Of a stretch of 58,649 nucleotides of DNA, positions 41,145-50,238 are shown in pieces; the first letter of the stretch is position 1; the number at the start of each line of letters is the position of its first letter. Below the pieces are notes generated by a model. The model saw only the letters and a program-made list of their open reading frames with translations. It was not told the DNA's origin and searched no databases. Made by a program: the position numbers and the translations under genes. Origin of the DNA: CAYOHR01 sp964512145 (GTDB taxonomy: Bacteria; Bacteroidota; Bacteroidia; Flavobacteriales_G; JALEGO01); assembly GCA_964512145.1 (NCBI GenBank), contig CAZEIM010000017.1, forward strand, positions 1-58,649, given 5' to 3'.

Positions 41145-42773
41145 CTAATCGGTTTTAATAAATTTTTGACTAAATGTACCGTTTGGAGCATTAAATTGCA
41201 AGTAATATATTCCTTTGGCATAATTATGTACGTTTAAGACAAATTTGTTTTCTTCATGTGTATAAACAGTATTTAATATTCTGCCCTGTACATCGTAAAC
41301 TTGAATATTTAATATATTGGAATTTATAGGCATTTCAATATTCAGCAAAGCATTCGTGGGATTTGGAAATATTTTTACTTGTTGTTTTATGATTTGTATG
41401 TCGTTTTGTGAAGTAATGGCCGAAACATATATGGGTATAGAATACACATTGTTGTTTTCAGAAATTTCTGGTATTTGAAGAGAATCATCAACCATAACGC
41501 CTAAATAATAGTTGCCGGCAGGCACAAAAGAAGGTATGGTTAAATTTACACTAAGATTATTAAATAAAACTGCCCGTACTGAATCGGTAAATTCTGTATG
41601 AATTTTATATTTTAGACCCGTTAATAAAGAATCTGTGCCTATGTAATATCCGGAGTAAACTTGTTGTGCGGTAACCCCGGCCATGTTAGATATACGGTGA
41701 TCAACAGATAGGGTTTGACCGGGATAAAAAAAGGAAACGGAAGGTATAAATCGCTCTGATATTAAATCGGGTTTGTTTTCGCAATTGACTAAAAGATGGT
41801 AAGCACTACCGGAGCCGTCATCGGCATCTACCACAATATAATACTCACCCGGGGGGGCGTTTTTGTACAATGCACTGCTTGAATAAACAGTTCCTAAACA
41901 GCTTTGTGGGTCGCAATTTCCTAAAATATATACATCTAAATCTCCGGTAAAATTTCGAATGGTTACACCTAATTGTGCCGTATCGGAAATGGTTATTTTG
42001 TGTACTCTTTCTGGCCCGGTTTCGGTCCAGTTATTACACCCATAGGTTGTTACATACGATGGATCTGATGAGGCAGTTCCCAAAAAAGTTTGGCCACACA
42101 TTACTTGTGCAGCAGAATCACACATTAAAGGCGAAGGGGGTAAAGAACAGGGGTCTCCTAAAAAATTTCGAAGAGCATCAAAATATGCTAATGTAAAAGA
42201 ATCTCTCCAGGCAGTGTTTAATAACTTTGTGGAATCCGGTGAATCTACAAAACCTATTTCGCTTAAGCAACCATGCATATTTAAATTCTTTAATACCCCT
42301 AAATGAAAAGGCAAATAACTATAGTCCTCAACCACTCTTCTCCAATTCCAATTTCCGCGTTGAGCCATTTTGGTTTGTATTTCTGTAGCATACGCCTGAT
42401 CTTGAGTGTTGATTGGGGCCGCTAAATCGCACCAAAATGTTTCGGTTCCGGTTCCACCTCCTGCATTGCAATGTATACTTAAAAAAACATCGGCATCCCA
42501 ACTGTTTGCCATAATACCCCTTTGTGTTACCGAAACCCAGCTTCCACAACCGTTATTGGGTCGAGTTAAATGTACTGTCCATGAGCAATAATTTTCGATC
42601 ATGTTTTTTAATCGTATGCTTACCTCGTGTGCCGTGTTAATTTCGGTAAGAGTTCTGCCATCTCCATTAGTACAATCTGAATAATAGCCATGCCCTGCAT
42701 CAAGCACAACAATTTGATTATATGAAAAAAGTGGTATTAGCAAAAAAAATAAAATCCAATTATTTTTATTCAT
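41145..42773 (-). CDS. N-acetylmuramoyl-L-alanine amidase with PPC-like, CARDB and T9SS sorting domains
   Basis: 542 residues. After a signal peptide, an Amidase_3 domain (about 20-205) shows zinc ligands in VLDAGHG, in the Glu of RTLTEINTAHE and in FLSIHCNAG, and the catalytic Glu in LSEIGFVDSP. About 215-335 resembles a pre-peptidase C-terminal (PPC) domain (LDVYILGNCDPQ). About 340-450 is a CARDB-like adhesion module. The last 75 residues (IFPNPTNALLNIEMP ... GIYYLQF ... KFIKTD) form a T9SS type A sorting domain, so the enzyme is exported to the cell surface or medium. Its ATG overlaps the stop of the gene before it. Confidence 0.88.
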   Translation of the reverse strand: MNKNNWILFFLLIPLFSYNQIVVLDAGHGYYSDCTNGDGRTLTEINTAHEVSIRLKNMIENYCSWTVHLTRPNNGCGSWVSVTQRGIMANSWDADVFLSIHCNAGGGTGTETFWCDLAAPINTQDQAYATEIQTKMAQRGNWNWRRVVEDYSYLPFHLGVLKNLNMHGCLSEIGFVDSPDSTKLLNTAWRDSFTLAYFDALRNFLGDPCSLPPSPLMCDSAAQVMCGQTFLGTASSDPSYVTTYGCNNWTETGPERVHKITISDTAQLGVTIRNFTGDLDVYILGNCDPQSCLGTVYSSSALYKNAPPGEYYIVVDADDGSGSAYHLLVNCENKPDLISERFIPSVSFFYPGQTLSVDHRISNMAGVTAQQVYSGYYIGTDSLLTGLKYKIHTEFTDSVRAVLFNNLSVNLTIPSFVPAGNYYLGVMVDDSLQIPEISENNNVYSIPIYVSAITSQNDIQIIKQQVKIFPNPTNALLNIEMPINSNILNIQVYDVQGRILNTVYTHEENKFVLNVHNYAKGIYYLQFNAPNGTFSQKFIKTD

Positions 42774-43774
42774 AGTTGTATAGAATATATGAGTACTTTA
42801 CCGCTTCGGGCATTCACACATGAAAACATTTTTCCATCGTTCGTAAGCTGAGGCCACATTTCAATTTCTTGATTTGTATGCGTAATCTTTTTAGATTGCC
42901 TTGTTTCGATGTTGTAAAGGTATATGTCTGACCCAGTAATTTCGTGCCCATCTTTTGATTCATCTAAAAAATACAAAAAATGCTTAGAATCGGGAAACCA
43001 ACTAGTAGCAATTCCGTCTTGAATTTCTTTAATTTCGAAGGTTTGTACATTAACCCAATACATTTTACTTCCTGAATGAACAATTAATGTAGATTTATCA
43101 GGCGAAAGTAATGGTTGATAATACCCGCCCCCAGCTGTTGGCTGAATAGCTTTTAAAATATCACCGCCTAATGTATGTATTTCAAATGCTAGCGTTTTCG
43201 GGTTAATAACAATAATAGGGTCGTCTTTTTCTTTAGCGTTAACAAAACTTTGCAAAGTACTTGGATGAATATTCGGCAAAACATTAGTTTCTGAACTTTG
43301 TAAAATAAATTCTTTAACTTCTGTTTTTTTAGTTTCTGGATTTTTTTCTTTGTAATAAATTTTTTTACTGTCGGCCGACCATGTTGCTCCATAGCCTATT
43401 CGGGCTGTTTTATGAATAGTAGCCATTTTTTTAGCTGTTTTTACGTCATATATTTCCAGACCAACGTATCCTTCATACGATACTAAACAAAATTTACCAT
43501 CGGGAGAAATTACGGCATAATGAAAATCTGTATTTAATGCCGATATTTCTTGTTTTAATTGTATGTTAACCCTTTCATTATCGGAGGTTACTTTGTTGCT
43601 TTGAAAATTATTTGAATTTAGAGTAATAACATCTTGTTTTACAACTGAATTTACAGATTTTTTTGATGTTTCATCTTGTATTTCTTCTGATGGTATGTTT
43701 GAGGTATTAGATGTTTGGTTACACCTAATAAACATACATAAAGTAAAAAAAGAATACAATAAAAATCGGATCAT
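42770..43774 (-). CDS. TolB-like beta-propeller lipoprotein
   Basis: 334 residues. The N-terminus LLYSFFTLCMFIRCNQT has a plausible lipobox Cys at 19, followed by a Ser/Asn-rich linker. From about 75 the sequence has PD40/WD40-like blades: YAVISPDGKFCLVSYEG, GATWSADSKKIYYKEKNP, LLSPDKSTLIVHSGSKMYWVN, SWFPDSKHFLYFLDES and WPQLTNDGKMFSCVNARSG. These are typical of TolB-type propellers that bind partners in the periplasm. It overlaps the amidase gene by four bases. Confidence 0.75.
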   Translation of the reverse strand: MIRFLLYSFFTLCMFIRCNQTSNTSNIPSEEIQDETSKKSVNSVVKQDVITLNSNNFQSNKVTSDNERVNIQLKQEISALNTDFHYAVISPDGKFCLVSYEGYVGLEIYDVKTAKKMATIHKTARIGYGATWSADSKKIYYKEKNPETKKTEVKEFILQSSETNVLPNIHPSTLQSFVNAKEKDDPIIVINPKTLAFEIHTLGGDILKAIQPTAGGGYYQPLLSPDKSTLIVHSGSKMYWVNVQTFEIKEIQDGIATSWFPDSKHFLYFLDESKDGHEITGSDIYLYNIETRQSKKITHTNQEIEMWPQLTNDGKMFSCVNARSGKVLIYSIQL

Positions 43775-43904
43775 GATTTGTAAATTTAGTAATAATTTTT
43801 TCGAATGCCAAAAAGAAGTTTTTGGCCTAAACTTAAGATAATTTCAATTGTTTAATGATTAATACTTCGCGAATTAAAATATTCTTTTTGTTGCATAAAA
43901 ATAA

Positions 43905-43934
43905 TTTGTAGGCATAAATTTTTAATTATTTTTG
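43905..43934 (+). promoter_or_regulatory. full Bacteroidota promoter (TTTG-N18-TATTTTTG)
   Basis: TTTG at 43905-43908 and TATTTTTG at 43927-43934 are separated by 18 bases, close to the phylum consensus TTTG-N19-TAnnTTTG. It lies 44 bases upstream of the ATG at 43979 and would drive the genes that start there. Confidence 0.6.
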
Positions 43935-43978
43935 GCATATTACTTGTTTAGTAAAACGGCATTTTAAAAATCATTCAT

Positions 43979-44485
43979 ATGAGAATATTGTTCATTTTTT
44001 TAGGAACTTTTTTTAGTTTTCCTTTCTTTTCGCAAAATTTTGTAGAAAAAAAGGTAGGTCATGAGTTTTACATTTCTATTCCAGAATATTTAGAGGAAAC
44101 TAGAGGTTTAAACGATGCTGCTGTTTTTCAATACCAGCATGAAGTTAAACAAGTGTATACTATGGTTATTGATGACTCAAAACAAAACTTAGCCTCTGTT
44201 GGGATTTCGTTTAATAGTCCCGAAGAATATTTCAGGTCTGTTGAGTTATTTTATTTAAACGAAGGAGATAAGCCAACGGATAAAATAGTGTCTTTAACCA
44301 TAAACGGAAATAACGCTGTTCAGGCAGAATTGATAAGACCTTTAGAGGTAGTTGATTTATTTTACTTAATTACCATTATTGAGTCTAAGGGCTATTTTTA
44401 TCAGGTGGTATCTTGGACCACGGCTGAACGAAAAGACGATTATAAACAAGATTTTATTCGAATAGCTAATTCACTCAAAGAATAA
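43979..44485 (+). CDS. secreted protein of unknown function (PsbP/DUF1795-like)
   Basis: 168 residues with a signal peptide (FLGTFFSFPFFSQ). The mature part VEKKVGHEFYISIPEYLEETRGLNDAAVFQYQH, with VVSWTTAERKDDYKQDFIRIANSLKE at the end, looks like the PsbP/DUF1795 fold found in many Bacteroidota periplasmic proteins, but the match is by pattern only. It is followed by an enoyl-CoA hydratase gene after six bases and has its own strong promoter. Confidence 0.6.
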   Translation: MRILFIFLGTFFSFPFFSQNFVEKKVGHEFYISIPEYLEETRGLNDAAVFQYQHEVKQVYTMVIDDSKQNLASVGISFNSPEEYFRSVELFYLNEGDKPTDKIVSLTINGNNAVQAELIRPLEVVDLFYLITIIESKGYFYQVVSWTTAERKDDYKQDFIRIANSLKE

Positions 44486-44491
44486 TTTTAT

Positions 44492-45271
44492 ATGACAGAA
44501 GACATTCTTATATCGGGTTACGTAAAAAGTTCAATAAAAAATACGATTGCTACTATTGAGTTTCATCATCCGGCCGGTAATTCGCTTCCATCAAAAATTT
44601 TACAAAAATTAGCCGATGAAATTCATTTAATGGGTTCTTCAGAAAATGTTACGGTAATTGTTTTAAAAAGTTTTGGTGAAAAGGCTTTTTGCGGAGGAGC
44701 TTCGTTTGATGAGCTATTAAGTATTGATGATTTTGTGAGCGGTAAAACATTTTTTTCGGGATTTGCTAAAGTTATTAATGCTATTAGAACCTGCAATAAG
44801 TTTGTTATTGGCAGAGTACAAGGTAAGGCTGTTGGAGGAGGCGTTGGTATTGCAAGTGCTGTAGATTACTGTTTAGCACATGAAAGTGCTTCTGTAAAAT
44901 TAAGTGAATTAGCAGTTGGAATTGGCCCTTTTGTGGTTGGCCCTGCTGTTGAAAGAAAAATCGGGCTGTCTGCTTTTTCAGAGTTAGCGATTAATGCTTC
45001 GGAATGGCGCGATGCAAATTGGGCAAAAAGCAAAGGATTATATATGAGTGTTTTTTCGGAAATTAACTTATTAGATCAGGCGGTTGATTCTTTGGCAAAT
45101 ACGTTAAGTAAAAACAGCACAGAAGCTATGATGGAGATTAAAAAAATGCTTTGGAAAGGAACCGAACATTGGGATTCTTTATTATATGAGCGAGCAGAAA
45201 TAAGCGGTAAACTAGTATTAACTCCATTTACCAAAAACTATTTACATTCTTTTAAAAGTAGCAAAGCATAA
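44492..45271 (+). CDS. enoyl-CoA hydratase/isomerase family protein
   Basis: 259 residues with the crotonase fold. The oxyanion-hole regions are EKAFCGGASFDEL (about 65-77) and IGRVQGKAVGGGVGIASAVDYCLA (about 108-131). The catalytic Glu is probably in KLSELAVGIGPFVVGP. Closest in style are Bacteroidota methylglutaconyl-CoA hydratase-like enzymes of leucine breakdown, but no neighbour supports that pathway, so only the family is called. Confidence 0.85.
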   Translation: MTEDILISGYVKSSIKNTIATIEFHHPAGNSLPSKILQKLADEIHLMGSSENVTVIVLKSFGEKAFCGGASFDELLSIDDFVSGKTFFSGFAKVINAIRTCNKFVIGRVQGKAVGGGVGIASAVDYCLAHESASVKLSELAVGIGPFVVGPAVERKIGLSAFSELAINASEWRDANWAKSKGLYMSVFSEINLLDQAVDSLANTLSKNSTEAMMEIKKMLWKGTEHWDSLLYERAEISGKLVLTPFTKNYLHSFKSSKA

Positions 45272-45290
45272 TGGCTTATGTTTTTTAGTG

Positions 45291-45298
45291 TATTTTTG
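45291..45298 (+). promoter_or_regulatory. Bacteroidota -7 promoter box (TATTTTTG) of trpS
   Basis: An exact TAnnTTTG match 16 bases before the trpS ATG, in the 43-base gap after the hydratase gene. Confidence 0.4.
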
Positions 45299-45314
45299 TT
45301 TTAATTTTTAGTTC

Positions 45315-46292
45315 ATGGCACGAGTATTAACGGGAATTCAAAGTTCTGGAGTTCCGCATTTAGGAAATATATTAGGGGCTATTATTCCTGGCATCGAAAT
45401 GTCTAAAAACTCTGAACACGAAGCACTTTTTTTTATAGCAAATTTACACGCATACACCTCTATTAAAGAGCCGGAGGTTGTAAAGAACAACACCTATTCT
45501 GTTGCTGCAACCTGGATTTCTTTTGGGTTTGATTATAAAAAGGGTTATTTTTATAGACAATCTGATATACCGGAAGTTTGTGAACTAGCTTGGTATTTGA
45601 ATTGCTTTACGCCATACCCCATGTTAGCAAATGCGCATTCCTTTAAAGATAAATCACAAAATTTATCGGATGTTAACTCCGGGTTATTTACATATCCTGT
45701 TTTAATGGCTGCAGACATATTATTATATGATGCCAATTTAGTTCCGGTAGGGAAAGATCAAATACAACACTTAGAAATTACCAGAGATATTGCTCAATTA
45801 TTTAATCGTAAATATGGAGATGTTTTTGTAATTCCGGAAGCTAAAATTGACAATAAGGTTATGATCATTCCGGGAATTGACGGCCGAAAAATGAGCAAAT
45901 CTTACCATAATTATATTGATATTTTTTTACCTGAGAAAGAATTAAAAAAGCAGGTTATGAAAATTGTCACAGCTTCTACTCCATTAGAAGAACCAAAAGA
46001 CTATAAAAACTGTACTGTTTTTAATATATATTCCTGTATTGCCAATGCTTCGGACGTAGAAGAAATGAAGAATAATTACCTAAAGGGAGGATATGGGTTT
46101 GGTCATGCAAAACAAGCCCTTTTTGAGCTACTTTGGACTTCGTTTAGTAACGAACGAAAAATGTATCATGAATTAATAAAAGATACTGTTTTGCTTGAAA
46201 ACATATTATCTGAGGGGGCAATTCGAGCAAAACAAGTGGCTATGCCGGTATTAAACAAAGTAAGAGGAGCGCTAGGATTAAAAGCCCACTAA
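45315..46292 (+). CDS. trpS: tryptophanyl-tRNA synthetase
   Basis: 325 residues, a class Ic synthetase of usual length. The HIGH-type motif is HLGN in TGIQSSGVPHLGNILGAI, and the KMSKS motif is in GRKMSKSYHN. LVPVGKDQIQHLEITRDIA is the Trp-binding and dimer region. It charges tRNA-Trp. The SDR gene follows after three bases. Confidence 0.96.
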   Translation: MARVLTGIQSSGVPHLGNILGAIIPGIEMSKNSEHEALFFIANLHAYTSIKEPEVVKNNTYSVAATWISFGFDYKKGYFYRQSDIPEVCELAWYLNCFTPYPMLANAHSFKDKSQNLSDVNSGLFTYPVLMAADILLYDANLVPVGKDQIQHLEITRDIAQLFNRKYGDVFVIPEAKIDNKVMIIPGIDGRKMSKSYHNYIDIFLPEKELKKQVMKIVTASTPLEEPKDYKNCTVFNIYSCIANASDVEEMKNNYLKGGYGFGHAKQALFELLWTSFSNERKMYHELIKDTVLLENILSEGAIRAKQVAMPVLNKVRGALGLKAH

Positions 46293-46295
46293 ATT

Positions 46296-47045
46296 ATGGA
46301 TGTTATTATTACAGGCGGAGCAGGTGGAATTGGATTTGAACTGGCAAAAATTTTTGGAACAAAGGGCTATAAAGTATTGCTTGTTGATATTAACAAAGAC
46401 TTATTAGATGTTGCAATACAAAAACTAAACAGCTTAGATATTGCATGTAACTCTATTTCATTAGACTTATCCGACCAAGCTGTAACGAAAGAATGGATAG
46501 AGAATTATGTATCTACCCCTAATGTTAAGCTTTCTGTTTTAATACATTGTGCCGCTATAAACTACATTGAGCCATTTGATATAACTATGTTTAATAATTT
46601 TAAAAAAATGATGGATGTAAATGTGCTCTCCAATGTATATTTAACCGGTTTATGCCTATCCGAATTAAAAAAAAATAAAGGAAGTATTATTCATTTTTCA
46701 AGTGTTGCAGGTTTTTCGCCATTATTTCACAGAACCTCATATTGCACGAGTAAATATGCTTTGCAAGGGTTTTATGAGACGTTGCAAACCGAAATAAGTA
46801 AAGACGTGAGTGTACATATAGTTTGTCCGACATTTGTAAACACCAATTTTACAGCCGGAAATAAGCAGCAAAATATTCAGGAGGTATTATCTGCTGAAGT
46901 TGTTGCTCAAAAAACCTGGGTGGGATTTATAAAAAAGAAGCGATATATATTAATTGGTAAAACTGCACATATTGCTCGTTGGGTTTATTTCTTATTTCCC
47001 ATATTTTTTATTAAAAAAATGTTGAAAATTTCAAAAACTGAATGA
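46296..47045 (+). CDS. short-chain dehydrogenase/reductase
   Basis: 249 residues. The cofactor motif is ITGGAGGIGFELAKIFG. The usual NNAG motif appears as HCAAINY. The catalytic Ser is in HFSSVAGFSP and the Tyr-x3-Lys is in SYCTSKYALQG. The C-terminal extension is basic and hydrophobic (WVYFLFPIFFIKKMLKISKTE), suggesting membrane association, as in lipid-acting SDRs such as the DltE-like and retinol-dehydrogenase-like groups. Substrate unknown. Confidence 0.85.
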   Translation: MDVIITGGAGGIGFELAKIFGTKGYKVLLVDINKDLLDVAIQKLNSLDIACNSISLDLSDQAVTKEWIENYVSTPNVKLSVLIHCAAINYIEPFDITMFNNFKKMMDVNVLSNVYLTGLCLSELKKNKGSIIHFSSVAGFSPLFHRTSYCTSKYALQGFYETLQTEISKDVSVHIVCPTFVNTNFTAGNKQQNIQEVLSAEVVAQKTWVGFIKKKRYILIGKTAHIARWVYFLFPIFFIKKMLKISKTE

Positions 47046-47064
47046 ATTATTCAAATTAAGTAAC

Positions 47065-48810
47065 TTAAATCTTAACTATTTTGTAATAAGAATTACTTCC
47101 GTCTTTATCTACAAATTTTATAAAATATACTCCAGGAGGACTAGAAATAGTGATTATTGCTGATTTATAATCAATAAAATAATCTTTTTTTACCATCATT
47201 CCGTTTATATCATACAATTCTATAAACATGTTTTCATTTTGATTTAAATTTTCAATTAAAAATACTCCTGAACTTGGATTGGGATATATACGTATATTTT
47301 GCGAGTTTATTTCCTGTTTGTTTGTTATAGTAGTTTCATTATATTTAACGATATACGCGTCTGTTAAGGAATTAGCAGATAAATTATATACGTTGGTTGA
47401 TGGATCGAAATCACAGGTTGAATAAAAATTACCGGTAACAAATATACTTTCATTGTTATCTACAGTTGCATCCACCCCATAATCGTTGTTTAAACCACCC
47501 ACATTATATGCCCAAATAAAATTACCGTTCATGTCTAACGCATGAACAAATATATCACTACTTCCGTTTGATGATAAGGTATTTATTCCTCCTCCATCAG
47601 GATTGAAATCCCCTGATGCATAAAATGATCCTACTGTAATTACTTTTCCTTGTTGGGATATTGAAATAGAGTTTCCTTGATCATAAAGACTCACGCTAAT
47701 TAGGTTTCCACCAAAACCTTTTGCCCAAGCAAAATCTCCGTTCGTGTAAAGTTTTAATACAAATGCATCTATGCCTCCTTGTGAGGATATAAAATAATTT
47801 GTAGAGTCGGGGTTAAAATCGGCATTTGAAGTAAAATAACCCGTAACATATACATCATTTAAGCTATCTGTTGTAATTTCGAATCCTTCATCATTAAAAA
47901 TTCCTCCAACACTTCTTGCCCATAATAAATTACCATTATTGTCTATTTTTTGAACAAATATTTGTCTCCCCCCTGTGCTTGTTAAATTATAAGAAATTAA
48001 CGTGTCTGTTTCAAAGTCTGCTGTTTGCGTGTAGTAGCCGGTTGTATAAACATTTCCTAGGCCATCTACCGAAATAGCTTTACCCTCATCTTCACCCCAT
48101 CCGCCCATGTGTTTTGCCCAGTTAAAGTTTCCTAATGAATCTAATTTAAGCACAAAAACATCCAAATTATTTCCTAAACTTAAAGAGTCAGGATATGATG
48201 TTAGCTCAAAAACCGTAGAATCAGGATCAAAATCAACCGTTCCCCAAAACGATCCAGTAATAAAAATATTTCCCTGATCATCAGATGAAATTGAGGTTGC
48301 ATTTATATCTAACGAATTACTGTAAAGGGCTTTTACCCATTGTAAATTACCATTTAAATCAAATTTTTGAATAAATACATCTGCATAAAACCCGGTTGAA
48401 GTTAAATAATTACTAGACGTTCCGGGATCAAAGTCTGCAGACCCTGTAAAACTACCAACAACGTACATATAGTTATGATTTTTATCTACATATACATCAT
48501 TAGCCTTAATCCATGATGATGAAATGTTTTTTGCCCACATGAAATTTCCTGAGTTATCTAGTTTTAAATAATATATTGACCAATTATTTCCGGAGTTTAA
48601 ATAAAATGTGTCGGCTCCTGGATCAAAATCTACTTTTCCGTAAAATACTCCTACGCTATAAATATTTCCATTATCATCATGAGCTATCGACTCTCCGTAA
48701 TTACCTAGAAGACTATCTCCAAATGAATACGCCCAGTTTAATGTAGGGATTTGAGCTTGAATTATTTGATTTATAAATACTAGTAGTATGAATTTATATA
48801 ACTTTTTCAT
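47065..48810 (-). CDS. SBBP-repeat beta-propeller protein with T9SS sorting domain
   Basis: 581 residues. The signal peptide is FILLVFINQIIQAQ. About eight repeats of roughly 55 residues share the pattern W-A-K ... G-N-I-Y-x-x-G-x-F-x-G-x-x-D-F-D-P-x (for example GNIFITGSFWGTVDFDPDS and DVYVTGYFTSNADFNPDS), which is the SBBP propeller repeat. The last 80 residues (IRIYPNPSSGVFLIENL ... GVYFIKFVDKDGSNSYYKIVKI) are a T9SS type A sorting domain. It is a surface-exposed or released protein; the ligand is unknown. Confidence 0.85.
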   Translation of the reverse strand: MKKLYKFILLVFINQIIQAQIPTLNWAYSFGDSLLGNYGESIAHDDNGNIYSVGVFYGKVDFDPGADTFYLNSGNNWSIYYLKLDNSGNFMWAKNISSSWIKANDVYVDKNHNYMYVVGSFTGSADFDPGTSSNYLTSTGFYADVFIQKFDLNGNLQWVKALYSNSLDINATSISSDDQGNIFITGSFWGTVDFDPDSTVFELTSYPDSLSLGNNLDVFVLKLDSLGNFNWAKHMGGWGEDEGKAISVDGLGNVYTTGYYTQTADFETDTLISYNLTSTGGRQIFVQKIDNNGNLLWARSVGGIFNDEGFEITTDSLNDVYVTGYFTSNADFNPDSTNYFISSQGGIDAFVLKLYTNGDFAWAKGFGGNLISVSLYDQGNSISISQQGKVITVGSFYASGDFNPDGGGINTLSSNGSSDIFVHALDMNGNFIWAYNVGGLNNDYGVDATVDNNESIFVTGNFYSTCDFDPSTNVYNLSANSLTDAYIVKYNETTITNKQEINSQNIRIYPNPSSGVFLIENLNQNENMFIELYDINGMMVKKDYFIDYKSAIITISSPPGVYFIKFVDKDGSNSYYKIVKI

Positions 48811-49121
48811 ATATTATTTTACAGCAAATAACGATATTAAAACAAAAGGTTGTCTTGTTTTTAAAAATAAAAATTTTTTATACAAAAAAACAAGATTTTT
48901 AAAAATAATACTTTGTTTATTTTTGTTTATACCGTAATTTTAAGCATATAATTTCAAAATGTATATTGTCTTTTGGTTTAGCTAGTTTACTGAAAAATTT
49001 TTAGATATAAAAAATTAAGAATGTTTTTACATTTTGAATACGAAACTATTAATATTGCCAACAAAAATCATGTTTATTGAATAAAGTATTCTGTAAGTTT
49101 GTATTTTATTAATTATCTAAT
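48811..49121. other. 311-bp AT-rich divergent intergenic region
   Basis: It separates the SBBP-repeat gene from the gene at 49122. A loose inverted repeat (CTTGTTTTT at 48854-48862 with AAAAACAAG at 48886-48894) lies among A/T runs, and TTTTTAAAAATAA occurs twice as a direct repeat. A TAAGTTTG box lies at 49094-49101. I see no gene or RNA in it. Confidence 0.5.
49094..49101 (+). promoter_or_regulatory. Bacteroidota -7 promoter box (TAAGTTTG)
   Basis: An exact TAnnTTTG match 20 bases before the ATG at 49122. A TTG lies 14 bases upstream, which is shorter than the usual spacing. Confidence 0.4.
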
Positions 49122-50147
49122 ATGAAACAAGTTTTATTGTGGGTGCTATTATGTATAAGCTCTTCGCTTTTGTTTGCTCAAACTTCAGATACTATAAAGT
49201 ATGTTGTAACTAAACATAACGGCATTGAATATATTGGAAAAATATTAAGTGATGATGCTAGAGAGTTGTTATTAGAAACAGATAATTTAGGCAAAATTTA
49301 CATTCCTAAAGCAGATATAAAAAAAATTGCAAAAATTGAAAGTGAAAAAGAGATTAAATTTGGGGAGTATTACTCTTCTGGGCCATTTACAACTCGATAT
49401 GCATTTACAACCAATGCGCTTCCTATTGTTAAGGGAGAAAATTATACGCTTATAAACCTATATGGGCCTGAAGTACATTTTGCTGTTTCTAATCGTTTAA
49501 ATATTGGAATTATCTCCACTTGGATTGCTAGTCCGTTTGTATTGTCAGCAAAATATACCATAGCAACTAATAATAAAAAATTAAATTTTTCATTAGGCAG
49601 TCTTGTAGGATCATCGGGTTATATATATAACTTTAGAGGTTATGGCGGATTACACTTTGCTAATATTACGTTAGGCGAAAGAAAGCAGAACATTACATTT
49701 TCTGCAGGCTATTTATATATACAAACCGGCAATGATAATGTGTTTATTAAACCGGGGGAATACTATACACTTAACGAATATTTTTATTCAGAGCAAACTG
49801 TTTTAAAGCCATTAATTCACGGCCCAATGGCTTCGATAGCTGGAATTATAAAAGTTGGATCAAAAGCTAGTTTTGTATTTGATAGTATGTTTGGATATTT
49901 TAATGACACAAAAAACGATATAAAAACTACCGTAATTAGTTTACCGGATTTTGACAAACCGGGTGAGTATTTACATACTGTAAAAAACATTAAAACGCAT
50001 ACCTCTATGTTGTTTTTAATGCCGGGCATGAGATTTCAAACCAAAGAAACTAAAGCATTTCAAGTTTCATTAGCCGGTGTATCTGTTTTTAGTACAGAAA
50101 ACACATCGTTTCCATTTCCTATGTGTACTTGGTTTCAAAGATTTTAA
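49122..50147 (+). CDS. outer-membrane-like protein of unknown function
   Basis: 341 residues. The signal peptide is VLLWVLLCISSSLLFAQ. About 25-75 is a small SH3/Sm-like beta module (YVVTKHNGIEYIGKILSDDARELLLETDNLGKIYIPKADIKKIA) that recurs in Bacteroidota secreted proteins. The rest alternates strands, as in an outer-membrane barrel (VSNRLNIGIISTWIASPFVLSAKYTIAT, ITFSAGYLYIQTGND, MLFLMPGMRFQTKETKAFQVSLAGVSVF), and ends in Phe. No named family is recognised with confidence. Confidence 0.6.
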   Translation: MKQVLLWVLLCISSSLLFAQTSDTIKYVVTKHNGIEYIGKILSDDARELLLETDNLGKIYIPKADIKKIAKIESEKEIKFGEYYSSGPFTTRYAFTTNALPIVKGENYTLINLYGPEVHFAVSNRLNIGIISTWIASPFVLSAKYTIATNNKKLNFSLGSLVGSSGYIYNFRGYGGLHFANITLGERKQNITFSAGYLYIQTGNDNVFIKPGEYYTLNEYFYSEQTVLKPLIHGPMASIAGIIKVGSKASFVFDSMFGYFNDTKNDIKTTVISLPDFDKPGEYLHTVKNIKTHTSMLFLMPGMRFQTKETKAFQVSLAGVSVFSTENTSFPFPMCTWFQRF

Positions 50148-50238
50148 CACAAGTGACTGATTAATAGTTATATAAAATTTTTTGTGAATTTATATTTATC
50201 CTAAAATATAGATTATAATTGTGCAAAATTTTACATAT

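Noticed and set aside
48854..48894. Inverted repeat downstream of the T-rich intergenic stretch as a terminator
   Set aside because: The stem is short and almost all A-T with a 23-base loop, and it lies between divergent promoters where no transcript should end.
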